Source of the DNA: an uncultured Bacteroidota bacterium
GTDB taxonomy: Bacteria; Bacteroidota; Bacteroidia; Bacteroidales; UBA932
Length of the DNA: 64,000 nucleotides
Direction: 5' to 3'
Assembly (NCBI GenBank): GCA_937901965.1
Contig: CALGSW010000013.1
Location: 99,506-163,505 of the forward strand
In this document: in pieces, positions 35,183 through 42,605 of the stretch
How the letters are laid out: each line of letters begins with the position of its first letter
How positions within the stretch are numbered: the first letter of the stretch is position 1
The notes under the pieces: generated by a model
The model's database searches: none
What the model was told of the DNA's origin: nothing
Seen by the model: the letters and a program-made list of their open reading frames with translations, nothing else
Translations under genes and position numbers: made by a program

Positions 35183-36337
35183 ATGGCCCAACTGAACCTG
35201 TTTAATAAAGAGTTAATTGATGATAATCCATTTGTTGAAGATGAAAATGTAACTTATCAACAAAAGTTAAATTTAGTTGATCTATTTGCAGGAATTGGTG
35301 GCTTTCATTATGGAGTTGCAGCATCGGCATCAAAGTATAGGTTTGGTGTAAATCCAGTATTGGTTTCTGAAATAGAACAATCTTGCCAAGAAACTTACTC
35401 AGTCAATTTTAAGACGGATGTTCAAGGAGATATAAACAAGATAAATCTGGGGGTCTATAATAATTTAGTGGCAGATATTGTTACAGCAGGATTCCCATGC
35501 CAGCCCTTTTCCAATTCTGGTAAGAAGCTTGGTTTGTCTGATCCAAGAGGACAATTTTACTTTAAAATTGAGGAGATAATAAAGCATTTTCGTGCAAAAT
35601 CTTTTATACTGGAAAATGTACCGGGTATTAAGACAAGCGGTGGAGGACATTATATATCTAAGCTTTCAGCAATTCCAACTAAAATTGGTTCAACAATGAA
35701 CTTTATAGAGGAAAACTTAGCTAAATTAAAAGATTATAATGTTAAATGGATTGAGCTGGATAGCAGCAAATTTGGATCACCTCAGGTCAGGAAAAGAGTA
35801 TATATTATAGGATTACATAAAGATTATTCAAAAAATATTGATTTGATGTTTAATACTTATAAGGATAAATCATTTATTTCAATTTCAGAAAAGGAAAAGA
35901 TTAACAGTCTGGAGCTTTCAAAAAACCAACAAGATAATATTAGGTCATTCATGATTGCCCCCCCCTCATATATGAACGGTATGAGAAGAGTTGGTAATGC
36001 ATATTTATGTAAAGGTGGAAATATAGGTCAAGCATATCATGCTTTTGGTAAAGTGCCTACTTTGACGAAAGTATGGTCAAAATTTCTACCAATATATTTC
36101 CCTGGGGAAAATGAAATTGTACCAGACTTAAATATTAAAGACTTTTATCCTAATGAATATTATGGTAAAGGATACATAAGGAAAGCTTCTATTAGAGAGG
36201 CAGCAAGACTACAAGGATTTCCGGATAGCTTTATTCCTCACTCCAATAAGAACAAAGCCTATGAACACTTAGGCAATGCTGTAAATGCAAAAGTTGTAAG
36301 AGAAATATCAGACAATATTTTAAGATATATCCTTTAA
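35183..36337 (+). CDS. Type II DNA (cytosine-5) methyltransferase
   Basis: The 384-residue enzyme transfers a methyl group to C5 of cytosine. All the motifs are in order: I LDLFAGIGGFHYG, IV FPCQPFSNSGKK with the catalytic Cys, VI ENVPGI, VIII SPQVRKRVYIIG, target-recognition region (about residues 200-300), IX RLQGFPDSF and X GNAVNAKVVREI. It is followed by a convergent restriction-enzyme gene overlapping by 18 bases and a controller gene, so this is a type II system. Codon use is more AT-rich than the surroundings, consistent with acquisition. The target sequence cannot be read off. Confidence 0.95.
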   Translation: MAQLNLFNKELIDDNPFVEDENVTYQQKLNLVDLFAGIGGFHYGVAASASKYRFGVNPVLVSEIEQSCQETYSVNFKTDVQGDINKINLGVYNNLVADIVTAGFPCQPFSNSGKKLGLSDPRGQFYFKIEEIIKHFRAKSFILENVPGIKTSGGGHYISKLSAIPTKIGSTMNFIEENLAKLKDYNVKWIELDSSKFGSPQVRKRVYIIGLHKDYSKNIDLMFNTYKDKSFISISEKEKINSLELSKNQQDNIRSFMIAPPSYMNGMRRVGNAYLCKGGNIGQAYHAFGKVPTLTKVWSKFLPIYFPGENEIVPDLNIKDFYPNEYYGKGYIRKASIREAARLQGFPDSFIPHSNKNKAYEHLGNAVNAKVVREISDNILRYIL

Positions 36338-37333
36338 CAAATCCCAAATGGTGTTGCCGTTAACCTGAAACTGCTGGAAGTAGTAAATTATTCCTTTCGT
36401 TTGAGATACCTTTTTGTTCGCGCCATCAAATGATGGTTCAATCTTGGTTATACCATAAGTCTTGGATTTATATGTTAAAGTTATTACGATGGATGTTTTA
36501 TTATCAGTTTTATGACTATAAAAATCTAATGAATAGTCCGTTCTTAATAAAAAATCAATAATCACTTTAGAGTATATGATTTTCTGGCCTATTAGTAAAT
36601 TAAAATATTCAGGAGGGTTTGGCATTCCAAATAATGTATACAAAATGTATTCAAGGAATGAGTTTTTATTACCAGTAAGATCACGGGCAAAAGATTGAAT
36701 TTGTTTTACAGATAAATCAACTTGACGTCGTACATGTTCTTCCCATTTTTTACTATTAGTGTGCTTAACAACAGCATATCTTTTATCTCTATCAGATAAT
36801 TTTGAAAATTGCTCAAAAGTTAAAGAGGTGTTTGAAATTGTGATAGGGATATTGCTCATCAATAGTAAATCATCACAAGACCCAAGGCCATGACCTCCAA
36901 TAAGCGATGCGTTGCCATACGTTGTTTCTGCTGATACTTGTCCTAGTTTTGCAACGGATTGGCCGTCTTTAAAAGAAAAAATATACTTTTTATCAGGGGT
37001 AATAATAAATATATCCGCTTTACTTTTTCCAGAAAGTGAACCGGGAGTAAGATTATAAGTTTGCTCAAGTTCTTGCTTTTTGTTCTGATTAATACCGTCA
37101 AGATGATAAATCGTAAGGCTTGATGAGTTAATGGGGAAGCAACCAGTTGGATCATCCCATTTCATGTCTTTAAGCAAACGGGAAATATTGCCATACACAA
37201 AAATCTTTTTGTCGTTTACGAACTCTCCTCCTTCAGGGTTTGAGATTACGTAAGATTTAAAATCAGATATTTTATCTCTATTAATATATCTAACAATATC
37301 TAGCTCTTTACTCCTAGATTCATTTTTTCTCAT
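36320..37333 (-). CDS. Probable type II restriction endonuclease
   Basis: The 337-residue protein is not matched to a specific endonuclease family by eye. It contains a plausible PD-(D/E)xK-like stretch (SKADIFIITPDKKYIFSFKDGQS, about residues 105-127), conserved-looking SAETTYGNAS, and a basic middle (KHTNSKKWEEHVRRQVD). The context makes the call: it is convergent with a cytosine-5 methyltransferase, overlapping it by 18 bases, and is preceded on its own strand by a controller-type HTH gene with a 12-base gap. The cleavage site is expected to be the one protected by the methyltransferase. Confidence 0.75.
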   Translation of the reverse strand: MRKNESRSKELDIVRYINRDKISDFKSYVISNPEGGEFVNDKKIFVYGNISRLLKDMKWDDPTGCFPINSSSLTIYHLDGINQNKKQELEQTYNLTPGSLSGKSKADIFIITPDKKYIFSFKDGQSVAKLGQVSAETTYGNASLIGGHGLGSCDDLLLMSNIPITISNTSLTFEQFSKLSDRDKRYAVVKHTNSKKWEEHVRRQVDLSVKQIQSFARDLTGNKNSFLEYILYTLFGMPNPPEYFNLLIGQKIIYSKVIIDFLLRTDYSLDFYSHKTDNKTSIVITLTYKSKTYGITKIEPSFDGANKKVSQTKGIIYYFQQFQVNGNTIWDLLKDIS

Positions 37334-37344
37334 TAGCGAGGTAC

Positions 37345-37548
37345 CTATTTAATCAGATCTTCAACCGGGATATTAAATGCGTTAGCTATTTTTTCTGCAA
37401 CTAAAAGAGAGACATTACGTTTGCCTTTTTCAATACTTTGAATATATGTTCTGTCTAAATCAGATAATAAAGCAAGTTTCTCTTGGGAAAGGCCCAATGA
37501 GATACGCTTTTCTTTTACGTTTTTTGCAAATATTTTAACTATACACAT
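37345..37548 (-). CDS. Controller (C) protein of the restriction-modification system
   Basis: The 67-residue protein is an XRE-type HTH protein (NVKEKRISLGLSQEKLALLSD, LDRTYIQSIEKGKRNVSLLVAEKIANAFNIPVEDL), the size and pattern of restriction-modification controller proteins such as C.PvuII or C.AhdI. These activate the restriction gene late and repress themselves at high level. It lies 12 bases upstream of the endonuclease gene and downstream of a C-box-like inverted repeat. Confidence 0.85.
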   Translation of the reverse strand: MCIVKIFAKNVKEKRISLGLSQEKLALLSDLDRTYIQSIEKGKRNVSLLVAEKIANAFNIPVEDLIK

Positions 37549-37587
37549 AATACGTAAAGGTGGTTTTATAATTCATTTTTAACAACG

Positions 37588-37611
37588 GACTATTGTCTAC
37601 ATATAATAGTC
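37588..37611 (-). promoter_or_regulatory. C-box-like operator upstream of the controller gene
   Basis: GACTATT and AATAGTC form a perfect inverted repeat with a 10-base spacer, 40 bases upstream of the controller ATG. Controller proteins bind paired GACT...AGTC sites, so this is a good candidate for the autoregulatory operator. Confidence 0.7.
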
Positions 37612-37704
37612 TCGGATTAAAGAAAGGCTCCTCTATAAATTAGCTTTCATTTACCTCTCCACAAAAACCATTCAGATAGAATGACGCTTACATATAACTT
37701 TAGC

Positions 37705-37712
37705 TATATTTG
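37705..37712 (+). promoter_or_regulatory. Possible -7 box for the 37764 gene (TATATTTG)
   Basis: Matches TAnnTTTG and lies 51 bases before the ATG at 37764. No properly spaced TTTG upstream. Confidence 0.35.
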
Positions 37713-37763
37713 ATTTATCTTTTATAATCCACAAACAGTTCCGCAAACTAAAATACATTTAAA

Positions 37764-38252
37764 ATGGAAAATCAAATTGATGAGTGCTGTCCTGAGTTTG
37801 ATGTTTCAAAATGGGACAAAAAAAGAGAGGTTTGGGAAAACCGGATGTTCATAAAAGAGACAATGCCCACATTGTTTCACATGCCATTCCCGCCAACTAT
37901 CGGAAAGAAAATAACCAGGATGTACAAACTGGTTGACAAGGCCGATGCTCACCTTCCGGATAAATCGGATACCCTCATCCTCTTCCGTGATCCATCTGCT
38001 TTCCGGTCAGAAATCTACTATTCGGTATCTAAACAGGTTGCTGATGCTCAGAATTCAGAGATATCGGGGACTTTTGTGTCAAGAGTTTTTGACGGTAAGT
38101 ACAATGAAATTCCAAAATTCATTAAGGAGATGGACCGATATCTCAATGAAAGCGGAGAGTCGGCAAAAGACTACTATGTCCATTATGCCTACTGCCCTTT
38201 GTGCGCAAAGAAGTACGGACACAATTATTTAACTTTATTCGCAAAAGTATAG
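37764..38252 (+). CDS. Conserved protein of unknown function with C-terminal CPLC motif
   Basis: The 162-residue protein is cytoplasmic (no signal or helix). It ends with YCPLCAKKYGHNYLTLFAKV, a Cys-x-x-Cys arrangement that suggests metal binding, and starts with ECCPEFDVSKWDKK. The middle, LILFRDPSAFRSEIYYSVSKQV, resembles proteins annotated elsewhere simply as 'hydrolase', but no catalytic pattern can be pointed to. It stands alone between the restriction-modification locus and the AAA_14 ATPase, with which it converges (22-base gap). Confidence 0.7.
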   Translation: MENQIDECCPEFDVSKWDKKREVWENRMFIKETMPTLFHMPFPPTIGKKITRMYKLVDKADAHLPDKSDTLILFRDPSAFRSEIYYSVSKQVADAQNSEISGTFVSRVFDGKYNEIPKFIKEMDRYLNESGESAKDYYVHYAYCPLCAKKYGHNYLTLFAKV

Positions 38253-38274
38253 TTGACGGTTGTGAGAACGAATC

Positions 38275-39423
38275 CTAATTGACTTTGCTTATTTGATTAT
38301 AAGGCATTATATGGATACCATTTCCTCTGACTTGTTGGGTATTGCCGCCGTATATAACATAGCCACCTTCAGTTTTTGAAATTTTGTTCCAGTACTGTAT
38401 GCCTTTGAAGTATTCGTTTGTTATGGTTTGACCGGATTTTATCTCTACAGGTGTGATTGTTGATCCATCGGCAACAATTAAGTCAACTTCGTTTCCCACG
38501 TTGTCTCTCCAGAAATAGAGATTGTTTGATTTGCCCTTATTGAATCTCTTTTTTAGAAACTCAAGTATAACCATGTTTTCAAACATTTGTCCTCTGTATG
38601 GATGAAGGCTTAAATGGTTTTCATTTTCAAATCCCAGGAGTGCCATGGCCAGTCCTGTATCGTAGAAATACAATTTTGGCATTTTCACTACCCTTTTATT
38701 ATGATTTTCGTGATATGGCTGAAGTTTAAATACTAAAAAGCTTGTCTCCAGGACGCTAATCCATGCACTTATAGTTTTTACATCAACGCCGGTTTCAATA
38801 GCCAGGTTACTCATATTCAACAACTGGCCAATACGGCCGGCACATAACCTGAGAAATTTTTCAAATGTATTGAGATTACTGATATTTTTCAGTAATCGGA
38901 CGTCTCTCTCAACATAGGTCCGGATATAATTTGAGTACCATTTTGAAACCTCAATTTGCTGGTTGTAAATGATGGGATATCCACCATTGAACATTAGTGT
39001 GTCAGGGGTAAGGCTAACATTGTCTATCTCATCTATAGATAAAGGGAGTAGATTAAGGTAACCGATTCTCCCTGCCAGACTTTGGGATATATTCTCCTGA
39101 AGTAAAAAATTGTTTGAACCGGTTATTATAAAGAGTCCAAATGTGGCAGACTCATCTAAAATTTGCTGCAAATATGAAAAAAGTTCCGGAACTCTTTGTG
39201 CTTCATCAAGTATGGCGCCATTGGGATAATTTGACAGGAAGGCTCTGGGGTCATCTGTCGCAAAAAGACGAGTGTCCGGATTTTCAAGATTTATATACGG
39301 CTTGTCTTTAAATACCCACCTGACGAGAGTTGTCTTGCCGGACTGTCTTGGCCCAACCACTGCTACTGCCTTATATTGTGAGGCAAGTGCCCGTAATTCT
39401 GATTCTGCTGTTCTCTGTATCAT
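38275..39423 (-). CDS. AAA_14/DUF4143 ATPase
   Basis: The 382-residue protein has an N-terminal AAA_14 P-loop ATPase (Walker A VGPRQSGKTTLVRWVF at about 23-38, Walker B GAILDEAQRVPEL, sensor FIITGSNNFLLQENISQSLAGR) and a C-terminal DUF4143 domain (GNEVDLIVADGSTITPVEIKSGQ), a PD-(D/E)xK-like fold. These proteins are widespread in gut Bacteroidota and prokaryotes and are of unknown function; they are suspected to act on nucleic acid or in selfish elements. A 33-base near-perfect palindrome lies ten bases upstream of the start. Confidence 0.92.
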   Translation of the reverse strand: MIQRTAESELRALASQYKAVAVVGPRQSGKTTLVRWVFKDKPYINLENPDTRLFATDDPRAFLSNYPNGAILDEAQRVPELFSYLQQILDESATFGLFIITGSNNFLLQENISQSLAGRIGYLNLLPLSIDEIDNVSLTPDTLMFNGGYPIIYNQQIEVSKWYSNYIRTYVERDVRLLKNISNLNTFEKFLRLCAGRIGQLLNMSNLAIETGVDVKTISAWISVLETSFLVFKLQPYHENHNKRVVKMPKLYFYDTGLAMALLGFENENHLSLHPYRGQMFENMVILEFLKKRFNKGKSNNLYFWRDNVGNEVDLIVADGSTITPVEIKSGQTITNEYFKGIQYWNKISKTEGGYVIYGGNTQQVRGNGIHIMPYNQISKVN

Positions 39424-39432
39424 GGTGTAAAC

Positions 39433-39465
39433 TTACAAAATTGGAATTGAATTCCAAAATTGTAA
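39433..39465. promoter_or_regulatory. 33-bp imperfect palindrome upstream of the AAA_14 ATPase
   Basis: TTACAAAATTGGAATT, one central G, then AATTCCAAAATTGTAA: the inner 13 bases (GGAATT-G-AATTCC) are perfect, and each full arm has two mismatches. It begins ten bases before the ATPase start codon on the other strand and partly overlaps the TTG of the plus-strand promoter. Likely an operator or hairpin. Confidence 0.7.
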
Positions 39466-39492
39466 AAATGTTTTTAGTTTTTGCTATCTTTG
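39460..39492 (+). promoter_or_regulatory. Possible promoter of the 39598 gene (TTG-N22-TATCTTTG)
   Basis: TATCTTTG (39485-39492) with a TTG 22 bases upstream (39460-39462). Transcription would start in the tandem repeat that begins at 39492. Confidence 0.5.
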
Positions 39493-39554
39493 CGACAGCC
39501 GACTGTGCGACAGCCGACTGTGACCCGACTGTGACCCGACTGTGACCCGACTGT
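39492..39554 (+). repeat. Tandem repeat in the leader of the 39598 gene
   Basis: Two 15-base units (GCGACAGCCGACTGT at 39492-39506 and 39507-39521) are followed by three 11-base units (GACCCGACTGT at 39522-39532, 39533-39543 and 39544-39554). The shorter unit is the longer one with four bases lost and one changed. Variable copy number is likely. Confidence 0.9.
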
Positions 39555-39555
39555 G

Positions 39556-39660
39556 ACCCCAGGGGTAAAGTGTCAAAACATTAAATATAAATGAATTATG
39601 AAAAAGAGCAAATTTTATATATACTTGATTACTAGTGTTTTGACGCTTTACCCCTGGGGT
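39556..39660 (+). repeat. 25-bp inverted repeat enclosing a start codon
   Basis: The left arm (39556-39580, starting ACCCCAGGGGTAAAG) pairs along its whole length with the right arm (39636-39660, ending TTTACCCCTGGGGT); the only mismatch would be a G-U pair in RNA. The 55-nt loop contains the ATG at 39598. The right arm lies in the coding sequence. Related arms occur at 63752-63796. Confidence 0.9.
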
Positions 39661-40416
39661 AGCACGGGGTCTGCGTGGGGTGGTACGGGGGCCGCGTGGG
39701 GTGCCACCGGCCAGGCTGGGCCGGCCGGGGCCGGCGAGCTGAGAATAATGTCCTACAACATTCGTGTGGGTAAAGGGATGGAGCAGGCGCAAAGTCTGGT
39801 GAGAACGTCGGCGGTGATTAGCCGTGAGAGGCCGGATATTGTTATGTTGCAGGAGGTTGATAGTGTTGTTGTCCGGAGTGGTGGAGTTAATCAGACTGAG
39901 GAGCTTGGCAGGCTCACCGGGATGCACGCAGTTTTTGCGCCGGCAATAAAACTTGGAAGCGGAAAATATGGAGTGGCGATGCTGTCGGCAGAGAAACCGC
40001 TCTCAGTAAGGAAGATACCGCTGCCTGGCCGTGAGGAGTCGAGGGTATTGCTGATTGTGGAGTTTCATCGCTTCTTTGCTGCCTCTACCCATTTTTCTCT
40101 GACAGAAGAGGACCGGATGGAGTCGGTAAAAATCCTTTTAAAAGAGTCCGACAGGCTTAAAAAGCCGTTTATTGTAGGCGGAGATTTCAATGCGCTGCCG
40201 GGCTCTGCTGAGCTGGAGGTTCTAAAGAGCGGATTTTCCCTGCTTTCAGATGGGAAAACCTTTACTTTTCCGGCAAACTTTCCGGACAGATGCATTGACT
40301 ACATCTTTATATCAAACAGATTTGCAGAGAAGTTCAAGGTAATCGACTCTTCTGTTATTCCGGAGGCTCTTTCTTCAGATCACAGGCCTTTGGTGGTGCA
40401 AGGCAGCCTGCAGTAA
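39598..40416 (+). CDS. EEP-family hydrolase with repeat-rich N terminus
   Basis: The 272-residue protein has EEP motifs MSYNIRVGKG, VMLQEVDSVV, the HFSL-type segment STHFSLTEEDR, GGDFNALPGS, DRCIDYIFIS and SSDHRPLVV. It resembles the sphingomyelinase/nocturnin-like group more than exonuclease III. The N terminus is a signal peptide (KFYIYLITSVLTLYPW) followed by a glycine/tryptophan-rich stretch (STGSAWGGTGAAWGATG) encoded by the G-rich repeat. The repeat and inverted repeat appear inserted at the 5' end. It converges with the Fic gene. Confidence 0.85.
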   Translation: MKKSKFYIYLITSVLTLYPWGSTGSAWGGTGAAWGATGQAGPAGAGELRIMSYNIRVGKGMEQAQSLVRTSAVISRERPDIVMLQEVDSVVVRSGGVNQTEELGRLTGMHAVFAPAIKLGSGKYGVAMLSAEKPLSVRKIPLPGREESRVLLIVEFHRFFAASTHFSLTEEDRMESVKILLKESDRLKKPFIVGGDFNALPGSAELEVLKSGFSLLSDGKTFTFPANFPDRCIDYIFISNRFAEKFKVIDSSVIPEALSSDHRPLVVQGSLQ

Positions 40417-40419
40417 TGA

Positions 40420-41490
40420 CTATCTTTCAGATAGCAAATCAAAAAGTTCTTGGTTAATATAGTAGTTCCCGGTTCCAAGTTTGACCTTGGTTAACAAATT
40501 ATCTTCTGCCAGTTTGTTCAGATAATTTGCTGCAGTTAATCTTGAAATTCCTAAATCGTTAACTAGGAATTCAATCTTTGTGTATGGGTGCTTAAATAAA
40601 TTATTTAGCAAATCCTGGCTGTAAAACTTGTAATTGGTTCGCAATCTATTTTTGAACACCTGCATAAGCTCTTTGATTTTAATAATCAAATCAATAGTTT
40701 CCCGGGATGTCTGCTCTACTCCTTTGATCATAAACAGTATCCACTCTTCCCAACTCTCCTCATCTCTGACTTGCTGGAGTAGCCTGTAGTAGTCAGTCTT
40801 ATGTTTTATTATATAGTTGCTTAAGTACAAAACAGGTAAAGACTGTAGCCTCTCTTTAATCAGGTAAAGAATGTTTATTATCCTGCCGGTCCTTCCATTT
40901 CCATCATAAAATGGATGAATGCTTTCAAACTGGAAATGGATAACAGCCATTTTAATCAGAGAGTCGCAGTCCTGCAAATCAGGATCGTTTATATATTTTT
41001 CCAGATTTGACATTAGTTTTATTATATCCTGATTGTTTTGTGGTGGTAAATAGACAGTTTTACCGGTTGAAGTGCTTTTTAACTCTGTTCCGGGCAATTT
41101 TCTGAATCCGGCGCTGTTCTCCTCAAGTACCTCCTGAATCTTTAGTATAGTGTTAATTGTTAAAAGATCTGATTCAGATATAAGTTCAAATCCTTTCCTC
41201 AGTGCAGAAATATAATTTTGGACCTCTTTTGCCTGTTGAGGCTTGAATGCATTAAGATTTAATTCTGATTTGTAAAGGTCATCGTGTGTAGTAATAATAT
41301 TTTCTATTGCTGAACTATCTTTAGCCTCCTGGAGGCCAAGCGTGTTTATAAGAATGTTCTGATTGGGAATGGTTGAGACTATCCCTTTTAATTCAGCTAA
41401 TGCTGCATGTGCAGATGGGAGTGCTTTAAGCACTCTCTTTGTTTCCAGATCAACATTGTATGGTAACTCTAAGACAGTCCAGGATTTCAT
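40420..41490 (-). CDS. Fic-family protein (probable AMP-transferase) with built-in inhibitory motif
   Basis: The 356-residue protein carries the Fic active-site motif HPFYDGNGRTGR (about residues 200-211), whose histidine is catalytic in AMPylation of target proteins. The motif SSAIEN (residues 58-63) fits the inhibitory (S/T)xxxE(G/N) helix, so this is a self-inhibited Fic protein of the class with an N-terminal inhibitory helix. The C terminus is a winged helix (LGISRLTAANYLNKLAEDNLL). Target unknown. The promoter upstream contains an 8-bp inverted repeat. Confidence 0.9.
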   Translation of the reverse strand: MKSWTVLELPYNVDLETKRVLKALPSAHAALAELKGIVSTIPNQNILINTLGLQEAKDSSAIENIITTHDDLYKSELNLNAFKPQQAKEVQNYISALRKGFELISESDLLTINTILKIQEVLEENSAGFRKLPGTELKSTSTGKTVYLPPQNNQDIIKLMSNLEKYINDPDLQDCDSLIKMAVIHFQFESIHPFYDGNGRTGRIINILYLIKERLQSLPVLYLSNYIIKHKTDYYRLLQQVRDEESWEEWILFMIKGVEQTSRETIDLIIKIKELMQVFKNRLRTNYKFYSQDLLNNLFKHPYTKIEFLVNDLGISRLTAANYLNKLAEDNLLTKVKLGTGNYYINQELFDLLSER

Positions 41491-41512
41491 ATGTATGGAA
41501 ATTTAAGAAATG

Positions 41513-41549
41513 TATACAAATATAATCTCTTTTGTATAAAAAACGCAAA
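41513..41549 (-). promoter_or_regulatory. Fic promoter with overlapping inverted repeat
   Basis: On the minus strand TTTG (41546-41549) and TATATTTG (41517-41524) are spaced by 21 bases, a good match to TTTG/N19-21/TAnnTTTG. TATACAAA (41513-41520) and TTTGTATA (41531-41538) form a perfect inverted repeat across the promoter, a likely operator. Confidence 0.8.
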
Positions 41550-41552
41550 AAT

Positions 41553-41879
41553 CTATACATAAGGTCTCTTCTGTGTATATCTCCTGTAGTCTTTAATTAT
41601 ATAAAATATTACTGAGGGCAGAACAATAAATATAAGAGGGTTTGCCCTGTATGCACCCTCTATGTCAAAACGGATAAGATCTATAAGTGCCGTAGTGAGT
41701 CCGCAACCCGGACACTCATGATGAAAAATGGTTTTCCACAGACACGGAAACATTATGTTGACAGAAAAAGCCATCTGCAACACAACAGATACAATAAAAT
41801 AGAGAGCTACTAAAGAGATAAGTTTATTAGACCTAACGTAACCTGATAACATTCCCATCGCTATCCTTAAAGTTTCCAA
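41553..41879 (-). CDS. DUF2752 membrane protein
   Basis: The 108-residue protein matches DUF2752, small membrane proteins with the CPGCGLT motif (HHECPGCGLTTALIDLIRFD) after the first helix and a second helix ANPLIFIVLPSVIFYII. Function unknown. The start is uncertain: later Met residues at 41858 or 41852 would reduce its overlap with the TM2-domain gene. The pairing with TM2-domain proteins is frequent in Bacteroidota. Confidence 0.82.
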   Translation of the reverse strand: METLRIAMGMLSGYVRSNKLISLVALYFIVSVVLQMAFSVNIMFPCLWKTIFHHECPGCGLTTALIDLIRFDIEGAYRANPLIFIVLPSVIFYIIKDYRRYTQKRPYV

Positions 41880-42168
41880 CGATGATCATTATAAAGTCTA
41901 TTAACCACCAGATTCCGCATCCGCCAAATGTAATCAGCATTAAAATTCCGGTACCTGTATGACCGGTATAGAATCTGTGTACTCCAAATACGCCCAGGAA
42001 CCAGCAAAGAAGGAAGGTTATGAGCCACTGATTACTGGCACCGTGCCCGTAACCAAAATCTGAAGATCCCATGTTCGGCTGCCTTACACCGCAAAGCGGA
42101 CAAATCTCAGCCTTGGCGTTGATGTTTCTGCCACACTCGTGGCAATACTTTTCACTTTCAAGTTTCAT
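41833..42168 (-). CDS. TM2-domain protein with zinc-ribbon
   Basis: The 111-residue protein has an N-terminal zinc ribbon (YCHECGRNI, ICPLCGVRQ, four cysteines) and a TM2 domain of two helices with the conserved loop (FLLCWFLGVFGVHRFYTGHTGTGILMLITFG, then GIWWLIDFIMIIVG). The open frame extends to 42294, but that part overlaps the permease relic and has no TM2 features, so the ATG at 42168 is taken. Its 3' end overlaps the DUF2752 gene. Confidence 0.88.
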   Translation of the reverse strand: MKLESEKYCHECGRNINAKAEICPLCGVRQPNMGSSDFGYGHGASNQWLITFLLCWFLGVFGVHRFYTGHTGTGILMLITFGGCGIWWLIDFIMIIVGNFKDSDGNVIRLR

Positions 42169-42269
42169 AGGATAAGTAGTTTTACAGAGTAAAGGTAAAA
42201 AGAATAATGACTTAATAACATTTATTACTTTTACGTAATGTTTGATGTAAAAAGATTTGTGTTCAATAA

Positions 42270-42594
42270 AATGGCGGAGAACTCGTTGTTTCACTGCTAT
42301 TTATTTTTAATGTTCTGGGAATAGGAATGGTTATAGCCTCGTTCTCTGACACACAGCTCAGGGCTGTCTACTTATTGACCATTACCCTTGTGCTAATGAT
42401 TATGTTTAGTACAATGTTCTCCCATCTCAGTACTATGCCAGCCTGGGCAAGTATTACGCGTTTTGTCAATCCAATATGGTATTGAAAGTGCGAGGAGAGT
42501 AATACTTATGGGGGCAGATCTGGCAGATACAGGAACTCAGATTCTGGGTATGACAGTTATTGGGTTTATATTTATATTTGTGATGAAGAAATGA
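42270..42594 (+). pseudogene. Relic of an ABC-2-type permease
   Basis: A plus-strand frame from 42270 to a TGA at 42483-42485 reads LVVSLLFIFNVLGIGM, VIASFSDTQLRAVYLLTITL, STMFSHLSTMPAWAS and ITRFVNPIW, the last helices of an ABC-2 permease (YhhJ type, with the characteristic MPAWA and NPIW parts). One extra base then shifts the frame; the shifted frame runs IESARRVILMGADLADTGTQ and ILGMTVIGFIFIFVMKK to a TGA at 42592-42594, the matching end of the same protein. The 5' part is absent. The gene is dead. Confidence 0.85.
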
Positions 42595-42605
42595 ATATTT
42601 GAATT

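Noticed and set aside
39484..39927. Minus-strand frame opposite the EEP gene
   Set aside because: It is a translation of the tandem repeat and of the antisense of a gene with clear EEP motifs.
40418..40436. Hairpin CTATCT-TTC-AGATAG at the convergent ends of the EEP and Fic genes as a terminator
   Set aside because: It is only a six-base AT-rich stem within the Fic reading frame and has no T run on either side.
42169..42294. N-terminal extension of the TM2 protein
   Set aside because: It overlaps the permease relic on the other strand and lacks TM2 features; the zinc-ribbon start at 42168 is preferred.
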